DNA of 20,629 nucleotides from an uncultured Collinsella sp. (lineage in GTDB: Bacteria; Actinomycetota; Coriobacteriia; Coriobacteriales; Coriobacteriaceae): positions 1 through 20,629 of the forward strand of contig CABUXM010000035.1 of assembly GCA_902495545.1 (NCBI GenBank), read 5' to 3'. The translations under genes and the position numbers were made by a program. Below are positions 1-7,953 of this stretch, in pieces. A model generated the notes under the pieces. The model did not search any database. It was not told the origin of the DNA and saw only the letters and a program-made list of their open reading frames with translations. Position 1 is the stretch's first letter, and each line of letters begins with the position of its first letter.

Positions 1-1
1 C

Positions 2-48
2 GGTTCCCCATATTATTGATGACGTCGACAGGCGGGGTGGTTCCCCGC
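2..48 (+). promoter_or_regulatory. Candidate mraZ leader repeats (possible MraZ operator)
   Basis: The 84 bases before mraZ contain GGTTCCCC twice, at 2-9 and 39-46. The second copy is the right arm of a perfect 6-bp inverted repeat, GCGGGG (32-37) / CCCCGC (43-48), with loop TGGTT. MraZ is known to bind short G-rich direct repeats (TGGG-type) in front of its own gene, and the reverse strand here reads GGGGAACC twice. The 37-bp spacing between copies is larger than in the classic operator, and the window starts at the first copy, so more copies may lie upstream. I see no convincing -35/-10 pair in these bases. The assignment is inference. Confidence 0.3.
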
Positions 49-84
49 GTACGTGCCATCTGAGTAACCGAGGGGAGGGCGCAC

Positions 85-519
85 ATGGGAATGACTGGTG
101 CATACGAGCGCAATCTCGATGCAAAAGGTCGTCTGTCCCTGCCTGCACCCCTTCGCGAGGAGCTTGGAGAGCACGTTCGCGTGTTCAAAGCCCTGGATGT
201 CGATGCTCTGTACGTGTTCTCTGCCGAGGCCTTCGATAAGTGGGTCGAAGGACTCTTCGCGGGTCGTGAGGGCCACGAGGGTTTTAACCCGCGTGACATT
301 AACGACCAGAAGCTCATGAGGGCGATCAACAAGCGCACTACGTCGATGGACGTGGACAGCGCCGGTCGTATCGGTCTTTCCGAGTCTCTCCGCAAGCAGG
401 CGAACCTCGACCGCGAGGTCACGGTTGTGGGCAACTACGACCACCTTGAGGTTTGGGATCGCGCCGCGGCCGATGAGGACGATGACGATGAGGCCCTGCT
501 GGACCTCTTCTTCTCGTAA
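85..519 (+). CDS. mraZ: Transcriptional regulator MraZ
   Basis: This 144-residue protein is the usual first gene of the dcw cluster. MraZ is an AbrB-fold, ring-forming DNA-binding protein that regulates its own operon by binding repeats upstream. Two copies of the family motif DxxGR are visible: DAKGR at residues 12-16 and DSAGR at 91-95, one in each half of the duplicated fold. The length matches the family (about 140-150). The C-terminus is a run of Asp/Glu followed by a short hydrophobic end (ALLDLFFS); that acidic tail is more extreme than usual. The ATG at 85 follows a strong purine-rich ribosome site (GAGGGGAGGG, 70-79). An in-frame ATG at 91 is a possible alternative two codons later. 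It is followed after 20 nt by rsmH. Confidence 0.96.
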   Translation: MGMTGAYERNLDAKGRLSLPAPLREELGEHVRVFKALDVDALYVFSAEAFDKWVEGLFAGREGHEGFNPRDINDQKLMRAINKRTTSMDVDSAGRIGLSESLRKQANLDREVTVVGNYDHLEVWDRAAADEDDDDEALLDLFFS

Positions 520-539
520 GGGCAAGGCACGGGTAACGG

Positions 540-1505
540 ATGGAGCGTGGGATCTTGACACAAGAATATCGGCATGAACCTGTCATGCTCGGCGAAGTGC
601 TTGAGTCGCTGCGGCTAAAGAGCGGCTCCGTTGTCTGCGATTGCACCCTTGGCGGTGCCGGCCATTCGGTAAAGATGGCCGCGCAGGTGGGGGAGACGGG
701 CCTTTTGCTCGGCGTCGATCAGGACGACATGGCCCTCGAGGCCGCTGGCGCCCGTCTGGACCGCGAGGTTCCCGGCGTTCCGCACCAGCTGCTGAAGGGC
801 AACTTCGGCGACTTGGACGAGCTGCTTTGCTCGGCCGAGGTGCCCGGGGTCGATGGCTTCCTGTTCGATTTGGGCGTTTCGTCACCGCAACTCGATATCC
901 CTGGCAGGGGCTTTTCGTATAACGAGGACGCCCCATTGGACATGCGGATGGATCCGGGTAATAACACCTTAAACGCAGCTGAGGTCATCAACACCTATAA
1001 CGAACACGACCTCGCCCGGATTCTACGCGTCTACGGCGAAGAGAAGTTCGCCTCGCAGATCGCGCGAGAGATCGTGCGCCGCCGCGAGCAAGAACCGATC
1101 GAAACCACCGGCCAATTTGTCGAGATCATCAAGGCGGGTATCCCGGCTGCCGCTCGTCGGCATGGCGGACACCCGGCCAAGAAAAGTTTCCAGGCCATTC
1201 GCATCGAGGTCAATCACGAGCTCGATGTGCTCGAACGAGGGCTTGATGCCGCCACCAGGTGGCTCAACCCGGGCGGACGTATCTGCGTCATCTCGTATCA
1301 CTCGCTCGAGGACCGTATCGTAAAGAATCACTTTAAGGAGATGAGCCAGGGGTGCACGTGTCCGCCGGAGATTCCGGTGTGCGTGTGCGGCAACGTGCCG
1401 ATACTCAAGGTCATCACCCGCAAACCCTTGGTTGCCCAGCCTGATGAGGTTGAGCGCAACCCTCGGGCGAGATCAGCCAAAATCCGCGTGGCGCAGCGTC
1501 TGTAG
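540..1505 (+). CDS. rsmH: 16S rRNA (cytosine-1402 N4)-methyltransferase RsmH (MraW)
   Basis: RsmH uses S-adenosylmethionine to methylate N4 of C1402 in 16S rRNA, tuning decoding at the P site. Family motifs seen: the SAM loop GGAGHS at residues 38-43; FDLGVSSPQLD starting at 109; the RGFSYNEDAPLDMRMD stretch; GHPAKKSFQAIRIEVNHEL; and ISYHSLEDRIVKNHF near the end. At 321 residues it is the normal length. The start is uncertain. The ATG at 540 has only a weak ribosome site, while an in-frame TTG at 555 has GGAG (542-545) nine bases ahead and would give the family-typical short N-terminus MTQEYRHEPVML. I list the outer start. The Cys-rich patch CTCPPEIPVCVCGN close to the C-terminus is common in Gram-positive RsmH. 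Confidence 0.96.
   Translation: MERGILTQEYRHEPVMLGEVLESLRLKSGSVVCDCTLGGAGHSVKMAAQVGETGLLLGVDQDDMALEAAGARLDREVPGVPHQLLKGNFGDLDELLCSAEVPGVDGFLFDLGVSSPQLDIPGRGFSYNEDAPLDMRMDPGNNTLNAAEVINTYNEHDLARILRVYGEEKFASQIAREIVRRREQEPIETTGQFVEIIKAGIPAAARRHGGHPAKKSFQAIRIEVNHELDVLERGLDAATRWLNPGGRICVISYHSLEDRIVKNHFKEMSQGCTCPPEIPVCVCGNVPILKVITRKPLVAQPDEVERNPRARSAKIRVAQRL
542..557 (+). promoter_or_regulatory. Possible ribosome site and TTG start of rsmH
   Basis: GGAG at 542-545 stands nine bases before an in-frame TTG (555-557). The upstream ATG at 540 lacks a comparably placed Shine-Dalgarno; the nearest, AAGG at 524-527, is 12 bases away. This makes the TTG a serious candidate for the true rsmH start, which would shorten the protein by five residues. 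Confidence 0.45.
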
Positions 1506-1595
1506 GCGCGACCGCGCGATATTGGACCTCCCGCTCGCACCATAAACGAAGCTTAAACACACTACCAATGTACTCGGGATGGGAGGCGGCATATC

Positions 1596-2066
1596 ATGGG
1601 CTACAACACTTCAAGCGCAGCACTCGCCTATGATATGAACGCCATGCCCGCCTATCGTGAGACGCCGCAGGCCCCCGTTGCTCCCCGTGAGCAGCGCACG
1701 CCGCGCTTTGATGTCTACACGGGCGCGGGCCGTCAGGCAAACCAGGCGGTAAGCCCGGTTTTCATGAGCGTTCTTAAAACGTTTTGCATCATTGCGGCTA
1801 TCTTCATGACGATCGGCGTCGCCCGCGTGGCGCTCGCCGGCGTTACGGCCCAGGTGCTCAACAGCAACGCCGAGCTTACCAACACGCTCGAAAAGGCGAC
1901 CGATGAGAGCTCCGACCTGGAGGTCATGCATTCGGTCTATGGCGCCGACACGCGCATTCGCGACCTTGCGGGCGCTTATGGCATGGTGGAGCCCAGCGAG
2001 AGCGTTACACTTGACTTTTCGCAGGATGCAGCCGCGGGCGCCAACGCGACCGCGACCGCTCAGTAG
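1596..2066 (+). CDS. ftsL: FtsL-like septum formation protein (bitopic membrane protein)
   Basis: This 156-residue protein sits between rsmH and the septal PBP gene, the standard position of ftsL. FtsL is a single-pass membrane protein that joins FtsQ/DivIB and FtsB/DivIC to recruit and activate the FtsW-FtsI synthase. The sequence shows a Pro/Ala/Arg-rich cytoplasmic stretch (about residues 1-55), one transmembrane helix (about 58-82), a polar helix suited to a coiled coil (about 84-112), and IRDLAGAYGMVEP (121-133). That last segment resembles the FtsL signature of a basic residue, a short helix and GMV/P. Its C-terminal 20 residues are Ala/Thr-rich. Sequence identity to known FtsL is always low, so the call rests on topology and position. 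The start follows GGGAGG with good spacing. A 90-nt spacer separates it from rsmH, in which I find no promoter. Confidence 0.82.
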   Translation: MGYNTSSAALAYDMNAMPAYRETPQAPVAPREQRTPRFDVYTGAGRQANQAVSPVFMSVLKTFCIIAAIFMTIGVARVALAGVTAQVLNSNAELTNTLEKATDESSDLEVMHSVYGADTRIRDLAGAYGMVEPSESVTLDFSQDAAAGANATATAQ

Positions 2067-2083
2067 CAAGACGGTAGCTGAGT

Positions 2084-3949
2084 ATGACAAATGACTATCG
2101 CCGCGGTCCCGATGGGGGCCGCGGTTCTGGACGTCCCTCGTCGCGGGGACGTTCTGGTTATCAAGGAACGGGCCGGCAATCTTACAACGCCGGGCAGTCC
2201 CGTGGCAACGACCCGGCGTCGCGACTTCGCGGCTCGGGCGGCCCTCAAGTGCATAACACCAGGTCGCGCAAGAGTTCGTCGACCGAATGGCTCACAGGCA
2301 CGCCTCTGCCTCGCCGCAAAGCCGTCATGGGCTTCATTGGGCTTGGCTTGGGCTTGGGCGTCTTTCGCCTTGCCGACTATCAAATTGTCGAAGCCGATAA
2401 ACTGCGCGAGCGTGCCGATGCGCGCCGCCTGCTTGCGCAGACCCTCTATGCCAAACGTGGCACCATCTACGACCGCAACGGTAACGTGCTGGCGTCGTCG
2501 GTCGAATGTCGCAACATCGCCGTGAACCCCCAGCTTGTCGAGGATGTTGACAAGACGGTGTCGGCGCTGGTCAAGGCAACTGGAATCGATAAAAAGACCT
2601 GCCGCAAGCTCGTTGAGTCCGATGGAACCTGGGTGTATATCAAGCGCCAGGTGGACGAAGACGACGCTGCGGCGCTGGAGAAGAAGAACCTGCCCGGCGT
2701 GCTTTTTGAGCAGGCCATGAAGCGCGTATATCCATACGGCAATCTGGCATCGCAGGTGCTGGGTGTAGTGAATGTAGACAACGACGGCTTGACGGGTCTC
2801 GAAAAGCAATACAACAAGCTTCTGACCGGCACGAACGGTTCTCTTGTGCGCGAGCGCGCGAGGGACGGCAGCTATATCGCGGGCGGTGCCTATAAAAAGG
2901 TGGCTGCGGTCGACGGCGTTGATATCGTGACGACGCTCGACGTCAATATCCAGCGTGCGGCCGAGGATGCCCTAGCAGAGGCTGTCGAGAAGACAAAGGC
3001 CAAGAACGGCTCGGCGCTGGTCACCGATCCTACGACAGGCGAGATCTTGGCAGCCTGCTCGTATCCGACCTACGACCAGACCAATTTGGAAAACGCCAAG
3101 ACCGAGGATATGAACCTGCGCCTGGTCACCGACGCCTACGAGCCCGGCTCGGTCTTTAAGACGCTCGTGGCGGGCGCCGGCTTCGACTTGGGTGTCGTGC
3201 GGTCGAGTACGTCGTTTGAGGTGCCGGCGAGCATCAAGGTGGGCGACGATACCGTCACCGATGCCGACAAGCGCGACTACGCCATGACCATGGATGTGCG
3301 CGAGATGATGCGCCGTTCGTCCAACGTGGGATTTGTCCTGGTGGGGCGCAAGATCGGTGCCGACGACTTTGCCGCCTATGTGGATAAGTGGGGCATCGGT
3401 CACAGCTCTGGTGTCGATTTTCCGGGCGAGAGCCTGGGCATCGTCAAGGAGCGTGACCAGTATGACGGCGCCACGCTGGGCTCGATGAGCTTTGGACAGG
3501 CGCTGTCTGTCTCGCCGATTGAGATCGCACGTGCCGTGGGCGGCATCGCCAACGGCGGCGTGATGATGACCCCGCACTTCTATAAGTCCAGCAAAGGCGA
3601 CGAGAAGGACTGGGGCGAAGGCGAGCGCGCGATCTCGGAGGACGCCGCATCCCAGGTGACATCGTGCATGCAGACGGTCGTGTCGGAGGGAACGGGCGTT
3701 GGCGGCGCGGTTGACGGCTATGACGTGGCGGGTAAGACCGGTACGGCCGAACGTGCCGACGAGAACGGCGGCTACCTCAAGGAGAACTACATGTCGTCCT
3801 TTATGGGCTTTGCACCGGCACAATCGCCCAAGGTGCTGTGCTATATCACGCTCGACGGAACGCCGAGCGGCTCAGATGCCGCTGCGGTGCCGTTCCAGTC
3901 CATTATGGCCAACGCGCTCGACGTGCTGGGTATCCCGCACACGAAGTAG
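2084..3949 (+). CDS. ftsI: Septal peptidoglycan transpeptidase FtsI (class B penicillin-binding protein)
   Basis: FtsI (PBP3 type) crosslinks peptidoglycan at the division septum outside the membrane, paired with the glycosyltransferase FtsW. The three transpeptidase motifs are visible: SVFK with the acylated Ser356 and Lys359, SSN at 412-414, and KTG at 551-553. A membrane anchor lies at about residues 80-97, followed by the PBP dimerisation domain starting near AKRGTIYDRNGNVLASS. The length, 621 residues, is normal for a class B PBP without PASTA repeats; none are seen after the catalytic domain. The first 65 or so residues are an unusually long, basic, Gly/Arg/Ser-rich cytoplasmic tail of low complexity. 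It starts 17 nt after the ftsL-like gene. A 128-nt gap follows, where murE would normally be. Confidence 0.95.
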   Translation: MTNDYRRGPDGGRGSGRPSSRGRSGYQGTGRQSYNAGQSRGNDPASRLRGSGGPQVHNTRSRKSSSTEWLTGTPLPRRKAVMGFIGLGLGLGVFRLADYQIVEADKLRERADARRLLAQTLYAKRGTIYDRNGNVLASSVECRNIAVNPQLVEDVDKTVSALVKATGIDKKTCRKLVESDGTWVYIKRQVDEDDAAALEKKNLPGVLFEQAMKRVYPYGNLASQVLGVVNVDNDGLTGLEKQYNKLLTGTNGSLVRERARDGSYIAGGAYKKVAAVDGVDIVTTLDVNIQRAAEDALAEAVEKTKAKNGSALVTDPTTGEILAACSYPTYDQTNLENAKTEDMNLRLVTDAYEPGSVFKTLVAGAGFDLGVVRSSTSFEVPASIKVGDDTVTDADKRDYAMTMDVREMMRRSSNVGFVLVGRKIGADDFAAYVDKWGIGHSSGVDFPGESLGIVKERDQYDGATLGSMSFGQALSVSPIEIARAVGGIANGGVMMTPHFYKSSKGDEKDWGEGERAISEDAASQVTSCMQTVVSEGTGVGGAVDGYDVAGKTGTAERADENGGYLKENYMSSFMGFAPAQSPKVLCYITLDGTPSGSDAAAVPFQSIMANALDVLGIPHTK

Positions 3950-4077
3950 GGGGTTACAATCTTTGGGGCGTGGTTTGTTGTCCCATATGAGGGGTGTTCA
4001 CATGCCCTGCACCACGCATGCGCGGCGCTGGGATACAATACGCCGATAGCATTATTTAGGTTTACAGGGGAGCTGCA

Positions 4078-5502
4078 ATGATAGAGATCGCCGTCAACAA
4101 CCTCGCGGCCGCAACAGGGGCCCGAACCGTGACGGGAGAAGCCGATCGGGTATGCCGCGGGTGCGTTATCGACTCGCGCCAGGTCGAGGAAGGGACGATT
4201 TTCGTCGCCTTTCCCGGTGAAAACGTCGACGGCAATGATTTTGCTTCCCGTGCCGTCCAGTCGGGCGCCGGCGCCGTCGTGATGACGCGTGAGCCCGAGA
4301 CTGAGCTGGTCTCGCTGGCGCAGGACAAGGGCTGTGCCATCTTGCTGACCGATGATCCCGAGGAGTTTCTGCTGCGTTTGGCGCACACGTACCGTCTGGA
4401 GCTTGGCTGCCTGGTCGTTGGTATTACCGGTTCTATCGGCAAGACGACGACCAAGGACGTGCTCGCCGCCGTGCTCGCCAAGCGCTATCGTGTCTGGGCC
4501 ACCAAGGGCAATTTCAATAACCTGATCGGCATGCCGCTCACGGTGCTTTCCGCTCCGGCCGATACCGAGGTCCTGGTGCTCGAGATGGGCATGAACCATT
4601 TCCACGAGATCGAGCGCCTGTCCCAGTCCGCCAATCCCAACCTTGCCATCGTGAGCAAGATCGGCACCTCTCATATCGGCATTTTGGGTAGCCGCGAGAA
4701 CATCGCCCGCGCTAAGGCCGAGATTGTCCAGGGTATGTGCGCCGCCGGCGACTTCTTGCCGCTGCTGGTTTTGGGCGGCGAGGACGACTTTACGCCGTTC
4801 ATTCGCGATACGTTCGCCCAGCCTGCTGGTATCGACGTGATGCTGGCCGGCGTCTCGGACGATGATGAGGTCCGTGCCCGCGACGTTCGAGTTGATGACG
4901 AGGGCCGTCCGGTCTTTACGCTCGATTTTGGTCAGGGCGAGACAATCGATACCATGCTTGCCATCCCCGGCGTGCAGTCCGTCCCAAATGCCGTTAAGGC
5001 CGCCGCGGTTGCCTATCGCCTGGGCGTGACGCCCGAGCAGATCGATGCTGCCTTTAGGGGCCTCACGATTACCGGTCATCGCCAGGAGATCAAGCGCGCC
5101 AAGAGCGGTGCCCGCGTCATCGACGATTCCTATAACGCCAGCGCCGAATCCATGGCTGCTGGCCTCGATCTACTGTGCTCGCTTTCGTGCACGGGGTCTC
5201 GCATGGCGATCTTGGGCGAGATGGGCGAGATGGGCGATGAGGCCCCTCGCATGCATGAACTCGTGGGCGCCTATGCCGCCGCCAAGAAGCTCGACATGCT
5301 GGCGTGCGTGGGTGGTGAGCTGGCCCAGCTTATGGCCGATGCCGCGCGCATGATGGGCATGGACGAGGACCGCATCCAGGTGTTCTCCGATTATCAGCAG
5401 GTGCTCGACCGCATGGGCGGCGCGCTTGAAAAACATGATGTTGTACTGGTCAAGGGTTCCCGCTTTGTTGAGCTCGACCGCTTTGTGGAAGGTGTGTGCT
5501 AG
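4078..5502 (+). CDS. murF: UDP-N-acetylmuramoyl-tripeptide--D-alanyl-D-alanine ligase MurF
   Basis: MurF is the cytoplasmic ATP-dependent ligase that adds D-Ala-D-Ala to UDP-MurNAc-tripeptide, the last step before MraY. The Mur-ligase P-loop GITGSIGKT is at residues 115-123 with Lys122. NFNNLIGMPLTVL just after it is typical of MurF rather than other Mur ligases, and the C-terminal domain has the MurF-type segment VIDDSYNASAESM. At 474 residues the length is normal. The start at 4078 follows AGGGGAG eight to ten bases upstream. The N-terminal domain (residues 1 to about 100) carries VCRGCVIDSRQVEEGTIFVAF, as in MurE/MurF, so MurE was considered. The asparagine-rich NFNN motif and the lack of a MurE substrate-selection motif favour MurF. 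The gene ends 3 nt before mraY. Confidence 0.95.
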   Translation: MIEIAVNNLAAATGARTVTGEADRVCRGCVIDSRQVEEGTIFVAFPGENVDGNDFASRAVQSGAGAVVMTREPETELVSLAQDKGCAILLTDDPEEFLLRLAHTYRLELGCLVVGITGSIGKTTTKDVLAAVLAKRYRVWATKGNFNNLIGMPLTVLSAPADTEVLVLEMGMNHFHEIERLSQSANPNLAIVSKIGTSHIGILGSRENIARAKAEIVQGMCAAGDFLPLLVLGGEDDFTPFIRDTFAQPAGIDVMLAGVSDDDEVRARDVRVDDEGRPVFTLDFGQGETIDTMLAIPGVQSVPNAVKAAAVAYRLGVTPEQIDAAFRGLTITGHRQEIKRAKSGARVIDDSYNASAESMAAGLDLLCSLSCTGSRMAILGEMGEMGDEAPRMHELVGAYAAAKKLDMLACVGGELAQLMADAARMMGMDEDRIQVFSDYQQVLDRMGGALEKHDVVLVKGSRFVELDRFVEGVC

Positions 5503-5505
5503 CCC

Positions 5506-6525
5506 ATGTTCGGCAATCCCTCGTATCCAACGTATCAGGCTTTTTTGGGGCTTGGCATCGCCGCTGCCATTGCGCTGCTGCTCATGCCGTGGTGGATCAA
5601 GCTGCTCAAGGTCGAGGGTATCGGCCAGCAGGTTCGTGCCGACGGCCCCAAGCGTCATTTGGTTAAGCAGGGAACGCCCACCATGGGTGGTGTTGTCATC
5701 CTCGTCGCGATCTCGCTGACCTGCCTGCTGATGGGCAAGCTCACCACCGAGCTCGTGCTCGTGCTGCTCGCCACGCTGGCGACCGGCGTGCTGGGCCTGA
5801 TCGACGACCTGACCTCCGTTACGCATGGGCGCTCGCTCGGTCTGACGCCTCATGCCAAGATGATCGGCCTAACCATTATCTGTGTCACCTTTACGGTACT
5901 TGCCGTCAACTGGTGCGGCGTCGCCCCCGAGATTCGTTTTCCCGGCGGCCTGACGATTGACCTCGGTGTTCTTTCGACCACCATCTGCGGCCTTTCGTTC
6001 CCGTGGCTCTACATTGTCTTTTGCTGGCTGATGATCGCCGGTCTTTCTAATGCCGTGAACCTGACCGATGGCCTTGACGGTCTTGCTGGTGGCACCTCCA
6101 TGATTGCCATGCTCGCCATGGCCGCCATGGCGTTTTTGCACGGAGACGTGAACCTGTCCATCTTCTGCACCGCGTGTGCCGGTGCCTGCTTGGGCTTTCT
6201 GTGGTTCAACTGCTATCCGGCGAGCATCTTTATGGGCGATACCGGCTCGCTTGCCCTGGGCGCCGCGTTTGCCTGCACGTCCATCATGACCAACACCGAG
6301 GTCGTCTCCCTCATCATCGGCGGCCTGTTTATCGTTGAGACCCTGTCGGTAATGATTCAGGTTGTCTACTTCCACTTTACGCACAAGCGCGTCTTCCTTA
6401 TGGCGCCCATCCATCATCATTTCGAAAAGAAGGGCTGGGCCGAGACCAAGGTCGTCATCCGTTTTTGGATTATCGCTGCGGCCTTTGGTGCCGTTGGCCT
6501 TGCTCTGTTCTTCCAGTTGGGATAG
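5506..6525 (+). CDS. mraY: Phospho-N-acetylmuramoyl-pentapeptide-transferase MraY
   Basis: MraY transfers phospho-MurNAc-pentapeptide from UDP to undecaprenyl phosphate, making lipid I at the inner face of the membrane. It is a polytopic protein of 339 residues with about ten hydrophobic helices. The conserved cytoplasmic motifs are clear: VRADGPKRHLVKQGTPTMGG near the N-terminus, GLIDD (the catalytic Asp pair), NLTDGLDGLAGG, FMGDTGSLALG, and the metal/UDP-binding histidine loop APIHHHFEKKGW near the C-terminus. The ribosome site GGAAGGTG lies inside the end of murF, and only 3 nt separate the two genes, suggesting translational coupling. MraY is the target of nucleoside antibiotics such as the muraymycins; the residues seen look standard. 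Confidence 0.97.
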   Translation: MFGNPSYPTYQAFLGLGIAAAIALLLMPWWIKLLKVEGIGQQVRADGPKRHLVKQGTPTMGGVVILVAISLTCLLMGKLTTELVLVLLATLATGVLGLIDDLTSVTHGRSLGLTPHAKMIGLTIICVTFTVLAVNWCGVAPEIRFPGGLTIDLGVLSTTICGLSFPWLYIVFCWLMIAGLSNAVNLTDGLDGLAGGTSMIAMLAMAAMAFLHGDVNLSIFCTACAGACLGFLWFNCYPASIFMGDTGSLALGAAFACTSIMTNTEVVSLIIGGLFIVETLSVMIQVVYFHFTHKRVFLMAPIHHHFEKKGWAETKVVIRFWIIAAAFGAVGLALFFQLG

Positions 6526-6534
6526 TGGTCTTTC

Positions 6535-7941
6535 ATGCCTCTTGCTGATGTCTTTAGCCTGCTCGTTTTGGGTCAGGGCAAATCCGGTCTCGATGTCGCC
6601 CGCTGGGCGCTGGCACATCCCGAGCGCGTAAGCGCCGTTACCGTGTATGGCGGCGGCACCTCTGAGCCCAATGACGCCACGCGTGCGCTTGAGGCTGCTG
6701 GTGCGTCGTTTGTCTATGGGACCGAACAGGTCGAGGGCGCCTATGACGTATGCGTGACGTGCCCGGGCATCTCGGAGTTCTCGGGCTTCTTTAAGGCCGG
6801 GCGCGAGCATGCCGCCCAGATTATGGGTGAGCCCGAGTTTGCCTATCGCCTGTCGCCCGATAACTGGATTGCCATCACGGGTACCAACGGCAAGACGACC
6901 ACCACGTCGTTGACTGATTATCTGCTCAAGGCTGCCGGCGAGGTCAGCGTAGCTGTCGGCAACATCGGCGAGCCGCCGGTCAACGAGATTGACGGCCGAG
7001 CCCACAACGAGTGGTTTGTGGCCGAGCTCTCGAGCTACCAGATTGCTACGACCGCCGAGCTCCACCCTCGTGTGGCGGTGCTGCTCAACATCACTCCCGA
7101 CCACTTGGGCTGGCATAAGAGCCATAAGAACTATGCGCTTGCCAAGATCAAACTGTTTGACAATATGGTCGATGACGATCTGGCGGTTGTCGACGTCGAA
7201 GACGCCGGCATTCACGAGTTCGATGAGTACATCTACACGCCGGGTCGTCGCATCTGCAAGGTTGCCTTTGACGAGCCTGAGGGTGAGGATGCCGCCTTTG
7301 TACGCGATGGCAAGATGATCGTGCGCCTGAAGGGCGTCGAGACCCCGCTCATCGCTACATCCGAGCTCAAGATTTCGGGCCATCACAATGTTATCAATGC
7401 CCTGTGCGCTGCCACGGCTGCCCTGGCAGTCGGTGCCGATGTCGATGGCGTCTGCCGCGGTCTGGCCTCGTTCCAGCCGCTCGAGCACCGCGTGGAGCCG
7501 TGTGGCGAGATTGACGGCGTGCGCTACGTCAACGATTCCAAGGCGACCAACACCGATGCGGTCGAGAAGGCACTGACGGCATTTCCCGATGACGACGTGA
7601 TCTTGCTGCTCGGCGGCCACGATAAGGGCACGCCGCTCACGGACTTCGCGCGCGTTGTTATGGATAACGTACGCTCGGTCGTCTGCTTTGGCGATGCGCG
7701 CGAGCGTTTCACCGCCGCTATGGACGAGGCCGATGTCGATGGCGATGTGGATATCGCCCAGGCGGATGACCTGCGCGATGCCGTGGACGTCGCCCGTTCG
7801 CTGTCGAGCCGTGGCGATGTGATCTTACTTTCTCCTGCCTGCTCTTCGTTCGATGAGTTCTCGGGCTATGAGGAGCGCGGCCGCGTGTTTAAGGACTATG
7901 TGGCCCAGCTTGCCGCTGCGGCGAAATCGCAAATGGAATAG
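6535..7941 (+). CDS. murD: UDP-N-acetylmuramoyl-L-alanine--D-glutamate ligase MurD
   Basis: MurD is the cytoplasmic ligase that adds D-Glu to UDP-MurNAc-L-Ala using ATP. It has the nucleotide fold LVLGQGKSGLDVARW at the N-terminus. The ATP loop ITGTNGKTTTTS has Lys120. Further motifs are LNITPDHLGWH in the central domain, the MurD-typical VRYVNDSKATNTDAVEKAL, then LLLGGHDKGTPL and LSPACSSFDEFSGYEERGRVF in the C-terminal domain. The length of 468 residues is normal. The ribosome site before the ATG at 6535 is weak. The gene lies 9 nt after mraY, so reinitiation or coupling with mraY translation is likely. It ends at 7941, immediately before ftsW. Confidence 0.96.
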   Translation: MPLADVFSLLVLGQGKSGLDVARWALAHPERVSAVTVYGGGTSEPNDATRALEAAGASFVYGTEQVEGAYDVCVTCPGISEFSGFFKAGREHAAQIMGEPEFAYRLSPDNWIAITGTNGKTTTTSLTDYLLKAAGEVSVAVGNIGEPPVNEIDGRAHNEWFVAELSSYQIATTAELHPRVAVLLNITPDHLGWHKSHKNYALAKIKLFDNMVDDDLAVVDVEDAGIHEFDEYIYTPGRRICKVAFDEPEGEDAAFVRDGKMIVRLKGVETPLIATSELKISGHHNVINALCAATAALAVGADVDGVCRGLASFQPLEHRVEPCGEIDGVRYVNDSKATNTDAVEKALTAFPDDDVILLLGGHDKGTPLTDFARVVMDNVRSVVCFGDARERFTAAMDEADVDGDVDIAQADDLRDAVDVARSLSSRGDVILLSPACSSFDEFSGYEERGRVFKDYVAQLAAAAKSQME

Positions 7942-7953
7942 GGGTTGCCGGTG
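7940..7953 (+). promoter_or_regulatory. Ribosome site deciding the ftsW start
   Basis: AGGGG at 7940-7944, overlapping the last two bases of the murD stop codon, is six bases before GTG 7951. The TTG at 7945 is too close to it. The ATG at 7978 has only AAGG three to four bases ahead. The GTG start is therefore preferred. Confidence 0.55.

Noticed and set aside
3841..5079. A 412-codon minus-strand open frame opposite murF and the ftsI-murF gap
   Set aside because: It was considered as a gene filling the murE position, but it is almost wholly antisense to murF and has no Mur-ligase or other motif.
5869..7620. A 583-codon open frame on the minus strand opposite mraY and murD
   Set aside because: It lies entirely opposite two strongly identified genes, has no recognisable domain, and has the low-complexity Gly/Asp/His/Arg composition of an antisense shadow in GC-rich DNA.
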